Shown here piece after piece: positions 41,447 through 50,484 of a stretch of DNA of 64,000 nucleotides; position 1 is the stretch's first letter; each line of letters begins with the position of its first letter. Under the pieces are notes generated by a model. The model saw only the letters and a list, made by a program, of their open reading frames with translations. It had not been told where the DNA came from and searched no databases. A program made the translations under genes and the position numbers. The DNA is from JBAWWY01 sp037144355 (lineage in GTDB: Bacteria > Bacillota > Clostridia > Peptostreptococcales > Anaerovoracaceae). The stretch lies in NCBI GenBank assembly GCA_037144355.1, contig JBAWWY010000001.1:434001-498000 (forward strand). The letters are read 5' to 3'.

Positions 41447-41845
41447 TTATTTCTTTTTCATCAGAATATTGCCACCCATTAACTTGTAGATAATCTCCAT
41501 TAGACCACCAAATGCTATGCCAAGTGCAACAAAATAAAGCAATCCAATTAGGCTTGTTAGGTCATTCCAGCCTTGGGCCCTATTACCCAAAATGATGAAA
41601 TACATATAGATTATCCCAATGATATTCCCTATAATTACAGTCGTTGGCAATATTTTTATACCAAAAAATCCAGTACTAGAAATTAGAGATATCACGAAGC
41701 AGACTCCTACCAATGCAATAATATTGGCGCTGTTTAGGGAAAGACCAAGCATGCTTCTGCTTACAAATATAGCGATTATATTTACAAAAAATACTACAGT
41801 TGAAATCATAAACCACTTATTTGATTTTTTTACCGGTAAAAACAT
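41447..41845 (-). CDS. Hypothetical four-span membrane protein
   Basis: A 132-aa protein with four hydrophobic segments (residues about 12-28, 38-58, 66-84 and 98-120) and a lysine-rich end. I do not recognise a family. The start is taken at 41845 (MFLPVKK) because GGAGG lies six bases upstream; a TTG four codons earlier is part of that ribosome site. It lies 22 bp before the cupin gene and is probably co-transcribed with it. Confidence 0.65.
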   Translation of the reverse strand: MFLPVKKSNKWFMISTVVFFVNIIAIFVSRSMLGLSLNSANIIALVGVCFVISLISSTGFFGIKILPTTVIIGNIIGIIYMYFIILGNRAQGWNDLTSLIGLLYFVALGIAFGGLMEIIYKLMGGNILMKKK

Positions 41846-41919
41846 TTTAACCTCCAAAAATTAGATTTTATTAATTATATAACAATTAGCCCCAACATAG
41901 TACTAAATTATTGCGTTTA

Positions 41920-43143
41920 CTACTTGAAAATGAAAGAAAATAGTAAATAAAAATTCAGAAGAGCCACTATTATCGCTGTTGTTATCAGTAATATTTTCTC
42001 TATCCCCCTATTGGCATATTTGCCCATTACTCTTTCTGAAGAGGTCAGATAGATTTGTAGAAATATTGTAATCGGTAGTTGTATGCTCAGTAGCATTTGG
42101 GATACGAGCAATGCTTTAAAGGTATCTGTAATGAAAAATATAATTATAAGGGCTGGTATAATTGTTACTGAAATTCCGACAATTGTATGTTTATTCTTGA
42201 TATCATATGGCTTTTTGAAAATTCCCGAGAATATACTCCCTCCTGCGATACCCACAGTAGTCGTTGAAGCTATGCCGGCGAAAAGCAAGGCAACTGCGAA
42301 AATTATTCCAGCCCATTGATTCAGCAAGGGTTCAAGGAGCTTGACTGCCTGTGCAAGGTCGGTAACTACTACTTTTTCTTTAAAAAAAGTAGCCGCAGCC
42401 AATAGAATCATTGCGCTGTTAATTGCCCATCCTACTATCATGGAGAAAAGAGTATCTGTAAATTCGAATTTAAGTTGCTTTTTAATTTCCTTCTCATCTT
42501 TCAGATTCCATTGCCTGCTTTGGATTATTTCCGAATGGAGAAAAAGGTTATGGGGCATAACTACAGCGCCAAGAATACTCATTATTATAAAAATCGCTCC
42601 GGTTGGGATCCCAGGATTAACCCACCCAATTACCGCCTTGTTCCACTCCAGATGAACCATGGAAAGTTCTATTAGAAAAGATATTCCAATCAGGGAGACA
42701 AATCCGATTATCCATTTCTCAATTTTTTTATACGAATTCGAGAGCAGCATAAAGGCGATGAGCACGGTCACCATTGTCGCCCCAATTTTTATCGGTATAT
42801 TGAAAAGCATAGCGAGTGCAATAGCTCCACCAAGTATCTCTGCCATGGCAGTAGATATTGCTGCAAGCATTGCAGTTGACAATGTGCATAAGCTCAAATA
42901 TTTTGGGAGAAAAATGGAGGCAGATTCCGATAAACAAAACCCAGTTACAATCCCCAGATGTGCTGCATTATGCTGCAACAGAATAAGCATTACTGTTGAT
43001 AGCGTAACTACCCAGAGAAGTGTGTACCCATAGGATGAACCTGCTGCAACATTGGACGCCCAATTGCCGGGATCAATGAATCCCACTGTGACCAGAAGAC
43101 CTGGCCCAATATACTTTAAAAACTCCATTGATTTATTCTTCAA
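41920..43143 (-). CDS. mntH: Classical Nramp divalent metal transporter (MntH type)
   Basis: A 407-aa, 11-span Nramp. In contrast to the other Nramp-like protein in the window, both metal-binding motifs are canonical: D24-P-G-N27 on helix 1 and M196-P-H198 on helix 6. It should import Mn2+ or Fe2+ with protons. The start appears to be TTG at 43143, with GGGAG seven to eight bases upstream; an internal ATG five codons on lacks one. It follows the TspO-like gene by 26 bp. Confidence 0.88.
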   Translation of the reverse strand: MKNKSMEFLKYIGPGLLVTVGFIDPGNWASNVAAGSSYGYTLLWVVTLSTVMLILLQHNAAHLGIVTGFCLSESASIFLPKYLSLCTLSTAMLAAISTAMAEILGGAIALAMLFNIPIKIGATMVTVLIAFMLLSNSYKKIEKWIIGFVSLIGISFLIELSMVHLEWNKAVIGWVNPGIPTGAIFIIMSILGAVVMPHNLFLHSEIIQSRQWNLKDEKEIKKQLKFEFTDTLFSMIVGWAINSAMILLAAATFFKEKVVVTDLAQAVKLLEPLLNQWAGIIFAVALLFAGIASTTTVGIAGGSIFSGIFKKPYDIKNKHTIVGISVTIIPALIIIFFITDTFKALLVSQMLLSIQLPITIFLQIYLTSSERVMGKYANRGIEKILLITTAIIVALLNFYLLFSFIFK

Positions 43144-43169
43144 TAACCCGCTCCCTTGTAATTCTTAGG

Positions 43170-43970
43170 TTAGTGTTTTATTTTTTTTCTTTCCTTTTTC
43201 GCCGCAAATAACAACATAAGAACAAACAATACTATCAGTGCAATGCTTGTTGTGGATATTATGCTTGGGTATGCATATTTTAAAGTTGTAGCATGATTGA
43301 TGAATATGCCTAGAATAGCCCAGAATATTACCAAGCTATACAAATAGTCCCTAAATTTTTTCAAGCTAATAAATGCGAGGAATACCGCAATACAAATCAT
43401 TATAATCGTCCAAATTTGCTGGCTAAGTCCAAACCCATTCCATTTAAGAGAAACTAAAAGAGCGGTAACATTTGCTATCGTGGCCACGGATATCCATCCG
43501 AGATATAAGGAAAAAGGCGCTGCCAAAAATGCCTTTCTTTTTAAAGATGCCTTTTTGTCCGTCCTCGTCTTCAAATATAAAATTATCAAATCCATTAATA
43601 GCAATATCATGACAATTACAGATAAGAGGGTGTTGAGATATTGCCAGCATATGATCCAGATTGCATTCAATAGGCATGATAAAATGAACAACCCACCAAT
43701 TTCGTTTATTTTGATACCAATGTTCGTTGATTTTTTTGAAATAATACCAGTCTGATAAATAACATAGAATAATAAGAAAATATAAATGATGCTCCAAATT
43801 GAAAATGTGATTGGTGCTGGGACAAAGAGATTGGGGTACAGGTCTGAGACCTCTTTTGTTGTCTTCCCATTGATAGGCAATGTAATCGCCAAAGTGTTCA
43901 CAACTATCATGATAACGAATGCTATGATGCTTGCAAGTCTAATAAGAGTAAGCCTTTTATCTTTTCCCAT
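43170..43970 (-). CDS. TspO/MBR-like membrane protein (long form)
   Basis: A 266-aa protein with about eight spans. Segments resembling the tryptophan-rich sensory protein TspO are APITFSIWSIIYIFLLFYVIY near residue 52 (split by its WS pair), LNAIWIICWQYL near 102 and LYLGWISVATIANVTALLV near 155. Standard TspO is about 160 aa with five spans; here additional C-terminal spans are present, a variant seen in Firmicutes. TspO binds porphyrins and related compounds; function of this form is unknown. It lies between mntH and znuB, 18 bp after the latter. Confidence 0.7.
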   Translation of the reverse strand: MGKDKRLTLIRLASIIAFVIMIVVNTLAITLPINGKTTKEVSDLYPNLFVPAPITFSIWSIIYIFLLFYVIYQTGIISKKSTNIGIKINEIGGLFILSCLLNAIWIICWQYLNTLLSVIVMILLLMDLIILYLKTRTDKKASLKRKAFLAAPFSLYLGWISVATIANVTALLVSLKWNGFGLSQQIWTIIMICIAVFLAFISLKKFRDYLYSLVIFWAILGIFINHATTLKYAYPSIISTTSIALIVLFVLMLLFAAKKERKKIKH

Positions 43971-43988
43971 GAATTTGACCTCCTTGAA

Positions 43989-44843
43989 TTAAATATGATT
44001 TCTTTGATTTTTAATAATGAGCGTAGTGAAAAAAATCAGGGCAAGAACAATTACTATTGTTGCGCCAGAAACAGTATTGAACTCATACGATAAAAACAAA
44101 CCTATGAATCCTGAGAATAAAGAAAATATTATGCTTAGGAAATGATATTGTCTTATATTGTTGGAAACATTTCTTGCTGATGCGGCTGGGACTATTAGTA
44201 GAGCATTAATAATAAGAAGCCCCACCCATTGTATCGTTATTGATACAACTACTGCCAAGGCAGTGGTAAATATAATTTCGTTTAAATTTGTGTTGATTTT
44301 CCTACTTCTTGCCAATGACGGATTTATGCTTATTATAAGCAGGGAATTGAAAATAAAATTCCAGATTATTGCTACTATAACCAAAACCATTAAAAGAAGG
44401 GAGATTTCCAAAGGGGTGATGCTGAGCAAATCTCCAATCAGATATGCGGAAATTTGAGCCTGGTTCCCTGATATTGACATTATTATCAAGCCCAGAGCGA
44501 CAGCTGTTGCTGAAAACACTCCGATAATGGTATCTGGGGAATTTTTACTCTTATTCTTAACTACCGTTATGCCGATTGCAAATATAACAGAAAATACGGC
44601 TGCCGACCATATAGGCATTGTTGACCCAAGCAAGCTTCCAATTGCAATACCTGTAAATGCACCGTGCCCAATGGAATCAGAAAAAAAAGCCATCTTGTTG
44701 TTGATAATCATTACTCCCAGCATTCCAAACAATGGGGTAGCGATACAAATAGCCAATATGGCGTTCTTCATGAAAATATGTTGTGCCCATTCAAAAGGCA
44801 AAACAACTCCAATTAAATTGTAGATTCCATCAAATATTTCCAT
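43989..44843 (-). CDS. znuB: Zinc/manganese ABC importer permease (ZnuB family)
   Basis: A 284-aa membrane permease of the ABC-3 family with eight or nine spans. The FSDSIGHGAFTGIAIG motif near residue 55 and VGLLIINALLIVPAASARN near 207 (after QW) are family signatures. It moves the metal delivered by the lipoprotein encoded two genes upstream. One base separates it from the ATPase gene. Confidence 0.92.
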   Translation of the reverse strand: MEIFDGIYNLIGVVLPFEWAQHIFMKNAILAICIATPLFGMLGVMIINNKMAFFSDSIGHGAFTGIAIGSLLGSTMPIWSAAVFSVIFAIGITVVKNKSKNSPDTIIGVFSATAVALGLIIMSISGNQAQISAYLIGDLLSITPLEISLLLMVLVIVAIIWNFIFNSLLIISINPSLARSRKINTNLNEIIFTTALAVVVSITIQWVGLLIINALLIVPAASARNVSNNIRQYHFLSIIFSLFSGFIGLFLSYEFNTVSGATIVIVLALIFFTTLIIKNQRNHI

Positions 44844-45632
44844 TTAAGCCTCATTGTTCCTTATATTGTCCCTGCATATTTTCAGATTAAAAGTATCTAT
44901 GGTTTTCTCGTTGGAAAAAACTTCTTCAGGGGTTCCGACTGCAATTATTTCCTTGTTGATTAATACAACCCTGTCGGCATATGTGTTCACGTAGTTGAAA
45001 TCATGGGAGACAAGTATTATAGATAGGTCATAATTTTTTCTCAAATCAGAAACCGTGCTATAAAAAAGCTCCAAACCATTTTGGTCCATTCCAGAGGAAG
45101 GCTCGTCTAAAAGCAAGATATCTGGCACCGGGAATAATGACAAGGCAAGAAGAACTCTCTGTAGTTCTCCCCCAGAAAGCGCTCCCAGCCTTCTATTGAT
45201 CAAATGGCCACATTTTACCACATCCAGCCCCTCAAGTATATTTTTCCTTGCCGCTTTTGTCACAAAATTATAAGACGGTCTCTTTGAAATGAAAGAGTTA
45301 AAGAAGTCCAGCACGCTAACGGGAGATTCCTTGTCAAAATCCAAGCTTTGCGGAACGTAACCTATCTTAGGCACTCCGCTTCCAAGACCCTGGGCATCCA
45401 AATAACTCAATGTTCCCGTGTGCTTTATCTCTCCAAGGATCGCTTTAAGCAATGTGGTTTTTCCCGCACCATTCGGGCCTATTATTGCAGTAATTTCCCC
45501 GCAGTGTATATGTAAATTTATATTGGATAGTATTTTCGAATCGCCTATTGATACGGAAAAATCCTGTATTTTTGTACAGCATAATCCACATTTGTTAGTC
45601 TCAGTAGGTTTGTTGTTGTGAAAATCAATCAT
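44844..45632 (-). CDS. znuC: Zinc/manganese ABC importer ATP-binding protein (ZnuC family)
   Basis: A 262-aa ATPase with Walker A GPNGAGKTT near residue 54, signature LSGGELQR near 153, Walker B ILLLDEPSSGMD near 173 and H-loop VSHD near 209. Before the ABC domain an unusual N-terminal stretch carries HN..., then K-CGLCC-TK (cysteines near residues 16, 19 and 20), which could bind metal. The start overlaps the znuA stop by four bases. Substrate zinc is inferred from the binding protein. Confidence 0.92.
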   Translation of the reverse strand: MIDFHNNKPTETNKCGLCCTKIQDFSVSIGDSKILSNINLHIHCGEITAIIGPNGAGKTTLLKAILGEIKHTGTLSYLDAQGLGSGVPKIGYVPQSLDFDKESPVSVLDFFNSFISKRPSYNFVTKAARKNILEGLDVVKCGHLINRRLGALSGGELQRVLLALSLFPVPDILLLDEPSSGMDQNGLELFYSTVSDLRKNYDLSIILVSHDFNYVNTYADRVVLINKEIIAVGTPEEVFSNEKTIDTFNLKICRDNIRNNEA

Positions 45633-46561
45633 TGGTTTAATGTTTCCTCCAACACTGAAAGGTTTTTTTCCATTCTCAGAATATAGTCGTCATATGCATC
45701 TGGTTTGGCATTGCCAGTAACCATTGGATCTAAAACAAATACTTTCGCTCCCGTCTCCTGTGCAATGATATTTGCTGTCCTTACCGGGTATTGTGGCTCA
45801 ACAAATATGGAAGTAATCTTATTCGCATTGATAATATTTATGGTTTGGACTAGCTCTTTCGGCGTTGGTGTCGCACCCGGTTCTCTTTCTATAACCGCAG
45901 CTATAGTTAGGCCAAATTCTTTCGCAAAATATGGAAAGGCTTCATGAAATGTTACTATCCTGGTATTCTTGACGTTGGCTAGGGCCTTATGCATTTTAAC
46001 TCTCAATGCTTCCAGCTTCTTGACATATTCTTTGGAATTTTTCAAATAAGCTTCTTTGTTTTGCGGGTTCAGAATAGATAGTTGCCTTGCAATATTTTCA
46101 ACTTGCAATATCTCGTTGGCAACGCTTACAAAGACGTGGGCATTTTTCTTTCCATTGCTATCTTCAATCAGTTTTATTTCATCACTGGCATTGACAATCT
46201 TAATCTCTGGATTTTGCGATACCAGGGAATCTACAAAAGTCTCCATGCCCGCACCATTTATTACAAATGCATCTCCGCTTTCAATCAACTTTAAGTCCCA
46301 CGGAGTAAGTTGATAATCATGCAGGCAGCCAACCTGTGATCTGGTCATGTTAACCACGTTAACATCCTTTAGTCCCCTTGTCACATTTATTGTGGCGATA
46401 TAGATTGGATAAAAGGAGGTGATTATTTGAAATTTATCCTTGTTTCCAGTTTCAATATTGTTTTCGCCTGACCCACAACTGCAACAAATTAAAAGAGTTG
46501 CAGTCAACATTATTACTGTCAAAGCTAGTTTGATGATTGTTGGTATTTTTTTCAACATCAT
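45629..46561 (-). CDS. znuA: Zinc-binding lipoprotein of the ABC importer (ZnuA type)
   Basis: A 310-aa cluster A-I binding protein with a lipoprotein signal ending in CCSC. Likely metal ligands are the histidine in GCLHDYQLTPWD near residue 80, that in NAHVFVSV near 140, that in TFHEAFPYFAKEFGL near 205 and the aspartate in VLDPM near 283. The third histidine is typical of zinc-binding members, whereas manganese-binding ones have glutamate there. The long His-rich loop of many ZnuA proteins is missing. Two ATG codons are adjacent. First of znuABC, 38 bp after the RNA methyltransferase gene. Confidence 0.88.
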   Translation of the reverse strand: MMLKKIPTIIKLALTVIMLTATLLICCSCGSGENNIETGNKDKFQIITSFYPIYIATINVTRGLKDVNVVNMTRSQVGCLHDYQLTPWDLKLIESGDAFVINGAGMETFVDSLVSQNPEIKIVNASDEIKLIEDSNGKKNAHVFVSVANEILQVENIARQLSILNPQNKEAYLKNSKEYVKKLEALRVKMHKALANVKNTRIVTFHEAFPYFAKEFGLTIAAVIEREPGATPTPKELVQTINIINANKITSIFVEPQYPVRTANIIAQETGAKVFVLDPMVTGNAKPDAYDDYILRMEKNLSVLEETLNQ

Positions 46562-46599
46562 TTACCTTTACTCTAATTGTTTTGTACAAACTCATTTCT

Positions 46600-47460
46600 C
46601 TAATATTTTTTTCTGGAAATAAGCGCTTGATAAAGTACGATTGTTGCCGCAATCCCAACATTCAAAGAGTCGCAATCTCCCTCCATTGGTATTTTTATCC
46701 TGTCTGACTTTTCCAAATACCAGGATTTTGAGATTCCGTATCTCTCGCTTCCCATGACAATAGCAATGTTCCCTGAATAATCCTCTTCAAAATAATACTT
46801 CTCTGCTTTTGTGTCAGTTAAAATTATCTTGAATCCATTGTCTTTAAGCCAGCTGATTAACTCATCATACCCAATCTCGATTATTGGAACTTTGAAACAC
46901 GAGCCTTGGCTGCTTCTTACAAGTTTTGGGTGGGTTATCCTTGTCTTTCTATTGCAGATAATTACAGCATCGGTGTCGGTTCCATCGCAAGACCTGATTA
47001 TTGTCCCAATATTTCCGGGGATTTCCAAGCCATCCAACACTACTATTGACAATGGTTTGCTCAAATCCAAGTCTGATAAATTTTTGGATGGAAATTTGCA
47101 AAGCGCAGCGATGCCCACATTTGTACCAACCTCAGTGACTTTTTCCAAAGTTGTTTTAGATACCAGATGAACTTCCTGGGCTCGTTCCATCAATTTTATG
47201 GCCAAGTCCAAGGCCTCGTTGCTTGTTATATCCTCAACATTGATTAGAACAATCTTTATTTCAAGCTCGTATTTGATCAACAAGGAAGCAGCCCATATTC
47301 CTTCTACGAATACAAGCTTATCCTTGTTTGGTTTAGTGTTGTTCTTGATGGCTAGAAAATTTTTGATGACTGCGGCGTTTTTACCAGAAAATCTACATTT
47401 GTCCCAGCATTTTTCTCTAAGGTATTTTTCTCTGTCTTCTTGTGATAAATCAAAAAACAT
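46600..47460 (-). CDS. SpoU/TrmH-family RNA 2'-O-methyltransferase
   Basis: A 286-aa protein with an N-terminal substrate-binding region (residues about 1-115) and a C-terminal SPOUT knot. The three family motifs are LDGLEIPGNIGTIIRSCDGT near residue 140 (split at N-I), IVMGSERYGIS near 228 and IPMEGDCDSLNVGIAATIVLY near 253 (interrupted at D-C). It would methylate the ribose of an rRNA or tRNA nucleotide; the site is unknown. The gene is 24 bp after mttB and upstream of znuA. Confidence 0.88.
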   Translation of the reverse strand: MFFDLSQEDREKYLREKCWDKCRFSGKNAAVIKNFLAIKNNTKPNKDKLVFVEGIWAASLLIKYELEIKIVLINVEDITSNEALDLAIKLMERAQEVHLVSKTTLEKVTEVGTNVGIAALCKFPSKNLSDLDLSKPLSIVVLDGLEIPGNIGTIIRSCDGTDTDAVIICNRKTRITHPKLVRSSQGSCFKVPIIEIGYDELISWLKDNGFKIILTDTKAEKYYFEEDYSGNIAIVMGSERYGISKSWYLEKSDRIKIPMEGDCDSLNVGIAATIVLYQALISRKKY

Positions 47461-47484
47461 TTTTTCTCCTAATTTGCAAGGATT

Positions 47485-48951
47485 TTATAGCAACTCTTCT
47501 TCTGCCTCAAGTATTATTTCTCTTATGATCCTGGAAGCTTCATTTGGTAGCGGAATTGTCTTATAGCTTTCCAGGATTTTTATTGCTTCTTCATTTGCAC
47601 GTTTTGCCATGTCCTTCGAACCATCTTTTTCCCAACCAGGCCTCATTTTTCTGTCAATCAACTTAGCCTGCGAAGATTCTTTTCTCATATTTTCTCTTGT
47701 ATGTTTTTCTGAGAGGTAATTTCCAGAAGCACCTACTCCTTTTATTACGTCCAGTGCGATTGTTTCTTTATTTACGGCGATTCCCTGGAGCACCCTTCTA
47801 ATCATTCTGACAATTTCCTGATCAATGAGCAATTGCTCATAGCTCATTGTCATTCCCATTTCCAGCATGCCCATTCCATATATGATGTTGCTGCCAGTCA
47901 GTGCAGGAAGCATGGAAGTTAATGTTTTCTCATGTCCAGACTGGGCATCGATACATTTGCTGTCTGCCTATGTCCCTCCAACATTTGTTGGAATACCATA
48001 GTAATGTCCGATTTGCCCTACCGCTGCGCCGCACATTGCGTGCTCCGGTGCTCCAACTGGTGTTGTCGCATATCTCATATCCATTATTGTTGTGGAGCTT
48101 CCATATATTATTGGAGTTCCCTTGTTGACCAATTGAGCTAGTACAATTCCAGCAAGAATTTCCGCATTCGTTGTAACTAGGGTTCCAGCCAAAGTTATGG
48201 GAGTAGTTCCACCTGCGAGACCCATTGAAAGAATATCTATTGGAAGACCGGCTTCAGCGGAAAGCATAATTATATCGGTCTCATTCTCATGTATTTCAAG
48301 AGGGCTGTTTGGACATGCACCCATTGTTACAATTGGCCTTTTCCTAAGTTGATCCCTTCCCCCGGCAATGGCTGCCGCCATATCGATAAAACGCATGGTA
48401 TTCTTTTTGCCATCCAGGTCATGGGCGAAATTCTTTGTCAAGTTATGAAATACTGTCTCCGCCTCATAAAGCATCCTTACTTTCGGATTTATATCCTGAG
48501 CGGTGACAGCTATGGAAAATACATCAACACTCTCCATTGAATCTATAAATCTGGCAACATCTCCCAAATCCTTCAGTGTGGAATCTCTAACCATACCTGT
48601 ATATGGATCAATTATTTGAACGCCCGTCCCAAAATTTTTAAATGCAACTTTCTTTCCACCTATAAGCGTGTCATTTTTCGGATCTCTTCCACACAAGGTG
48701 AATTCCTCGGGACAAGTCATGATACTGTCGTTGATAAGATTTTTTGGGAATTTTACCATATTGGTTTCCCTGTTTACGTCGCATCCCCCTGCGGCAAGTA
48801 TTTCAAGTGCTTCTTTTCCCCACATCTTCACCCCATAAGTGCCCATCAAGTCCAATGTAGCCTCATGTAAGGCGTCAAGGTCGGTTTTTCTTAAAATACT
48901 GTAACCTAATACATCCTCTTCATAAAATTTTGCCAATTCCTTTTCCCCCAT
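47485..48951 (-). CDS. mttB: Trimethylamine methyltransferase MttB with in-frame amber (pyrrolysine) codon
   Basis: The frame is 489 codons, interrupted once by TAG at 47970-47968 (codon 328). Upstream it ends GIPTNVGGT, and in the same frame it resumes ADSKCIDAQSGHEKTL, giving 488 residues if the amber is read. MttB of methanogens (about 495 aa) carries pyrrolysine at this position in the same context. MttB moves a methyl group from trimethylamine to a corrinoid protein. No mttC, pyl or ram genes are in the window. No clear ribosome site precedes the ATG. Conserved context and intact downstream frame argue against a pseudogene. Confidence 0.9.
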
Positions 48952-49010
48952 TTTGATTTTATTATATTTAATAAGATATTTGACTTATCATTGATTATAT
49001 ATGCATATTA

Positions 49011-49361
49011 CTAAAGTTCCGAGTATTTTTTAGAACTGCCGATACATTTTTCTACAGGATATTTTTTACCATTTTTCTTAATTTTATCCAAAATCGCCAT
49101 CTCCAGATCAATACCCATGCTGTTGCATAAACTGAATGAATAGATTACAATATCTGCAATTTCATCAGACATCATTTCAACTTCCTTTGATTCAATCATT
49201 GCCTTGATATCATCATCGCTCTTCCATTGAAAGCATTCAAGCAGCTCTCCTGCCTCAGCCCCAATGGCAATGGCAAGGTTCTTGGGAGTGTGGAATTGTT
49301 CCCAGTTGCGTTCTTTGATAAATTCAATTATCTCTCTTTTAATTTCATTTAAATCAGACAT
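49011..49361 (-). CDS. MazG-like nucleotide pyrophosphohydrolase
   Basis: A 116-aa all-helical NTP pyrophosphohydrolase of the MazG/dCTPase type, which hydrolyses non-canonical or excess nucleoside triphosphates to monophosphates. Metal-binding acidic motifs are EAGELLECFQWK near residue 32 and the SDEIADIVIYSF stretch near 64. The N-terminal FHTPKNLAIAIG segment is typical. It overlaps the upstream small gene by eight bases. Stop is TAG. Confidence 0.88.
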   Translation of the reverse strand: MSDLNEIKREIIEFIKERNWEQFHTPKNLAIAIGAEAGELLECFQWKSDDDIKAMIESKEVEMMSDEIADIVIYSFSLCNSMGIDLEMAILDKIKKNGKKYPVEKCIGSSKKYSEL

Positions 49362-49701
49362 GTGTACCTCGCTTTATCCTATTTCTTATTTCGTTATATA
49401 TCAGATACCATCTTTGAACACCATTTTCAAGCTGGTAGTAATGAACAATATAAAAAATTAAAACCACAAAAAGTATCATGCATATATAATCAAGAAGCAT
49501 TATATTGAGTAATAGATACAATCCTGCAAATATTACCAGCAAAAAAGCAAAGAACAATGTGACGATTAGGTGAATGATCCTCTCATGTTGCAAAAACTCA
49601 ATTTGGATTTTATGATAATTCAACAACTCAATAAAATCGGCATTTTCCTCATTCAACTCGTCTTTAATATATTTTTCGTGGATTTTCAAGTATTTATTCA
49701 T
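49354..49701 (-). CDS. Hypothetical small membrane protein
   Basis: A 115-aa protein with a charged N-terminal third, two membrane segments (about residues 47-68 and 72-92) and a basic tail. No family recognised. The start at 49701 (MNKYLKIH) has GGTGGAG four bases upstream; the frame opens further, into the ADP-ribosylglycohydrolase gene, without a ribosome site. Overlaps on both sides indicate coupling in the run with ADP-ribosylglycohydrolase and MazG. Confidence 0.65.
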   Translation of the reverse strand: MNKYLKIHEKYIKDELNEENADFIELLNYHKIQIEFLQHERIIHLIVTLFFAFLLVIFAGLYLLLNIMLLDYICMILFVVLIFYIVHYYQLENGVQRWYLIYNEIRNRIKRGTHV

Positions 49702-50467
49702 GACTCCACCTTCTCTCGTAGAATTCATCAAGAATCAAGATCATTTCATTTGTGAGTTTACCCTTTAGCTGGTCTACCAGCACTTCATCTATTCCGTAAT
49801 AAGCCTCGGCTATGGCTCCTGTCATGCAGCCGATAGTATCGCTGTCTCCTCCAATTGAAATAGATTTCCTTATTGCGTCTTCAAAATCGGTTGATTCGAG
49901 AAAACATGTTATGGCCTGCGGAACGCTTCCCTGGCAGGACACATCAAAACGATACCAATTCCTAATACTTTCCACGCTTTCAGTTAGCATATACCCAAAA
50001 TGGCCTGCAATATACTCTTTAATATATATTTTATCCTTTTTCTCCCTGGCAAGGAATATGGATGCGGCAATTGCCTGAGCGCCTTTTATTGCCTCACTAT
50101 GGTCATGGCTTGCAATGGCGCTTTCTCTCGCTACCCTCAAAGTATCCTCTAAAGTTTTGTACCAAAGTCCAACCGGGCTCACCCTCATTGCAGATCCATT
50201 TCCAAAACTGTTGTATCCTAACATTTTAGGATCTTCCGCCCACTTCTTGAATAACGATCCGTATCCAGCATCCGGATATCTGGCATACCACTTTCTATAC
50301 GCTTCAGGAAAACCTATATTTCCAAGCAGTGCATCCATCGTAGCAATTGTCATAACTGTATCATCAGTGAATCTAGAATGCTCATTGAAAAAAATAAAAT
50401 CTGTAGTTTTGATATTGCTATGTTCATAAATCGAGCCTGTAATATCTCCAAATATTGCTCCAAGCAT
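49694..50467 (-). CDS. ADP-ribosylglycohydrolase family protein
   Basis: A 257-aa enzyme of the DraG/ARH family that removes ADP-ribose from proteins or small molecules. Metal-binding signatures are GAIFGDITGS at residues 3-12, RFTDDTVMT near 34, SHDHSEAIKGAQA near 112 and SIGGDSDTIGCMTGAIAEAYYG near 206 (split after C). I start it at 50467 (MLGAIFGD) because GGAGGG lies five bases upstream and family members begin here; the open frame reaches 50509. No ADP-ribosyltransferase is visible nearby, so its target is unknown. Confidence 0.9.
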   Translation of the reverse strand: MLGAIFGDITGSIYEHSNIKTTDFIFFNEHSRFTDDTVMTIATMDALLGNIGFPEAYRKWYARYPDAGYGSLFKKWAEDPKMLGYNSFGNGSAMRVSPVGLWYKTLEDTLRVARESAIASHDHSEAIKGAQAIAASIFLAREKKDKIYIKEYIAGHFGYMLTESVESIRNWYRFDVSCQGSVPQAITCFLESTDFEDAIRKSISIGGDSDTIGCMTGAIAEAYYGIDEVLVDQLKGKLTNEMILILDEFYERRWSHE

Positions 50468-50484
50468 AATATCCCTCCACGATG

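Noticed and set aside
47485..48951. Two separate genes or a pseudogene at the MttB locus
   Set aside because: Both parts are in one frame, join without gap or shift, and the single TAG falls at the known pyrrolysine position; a broken gene would more likely show a frameshift or a random stop.
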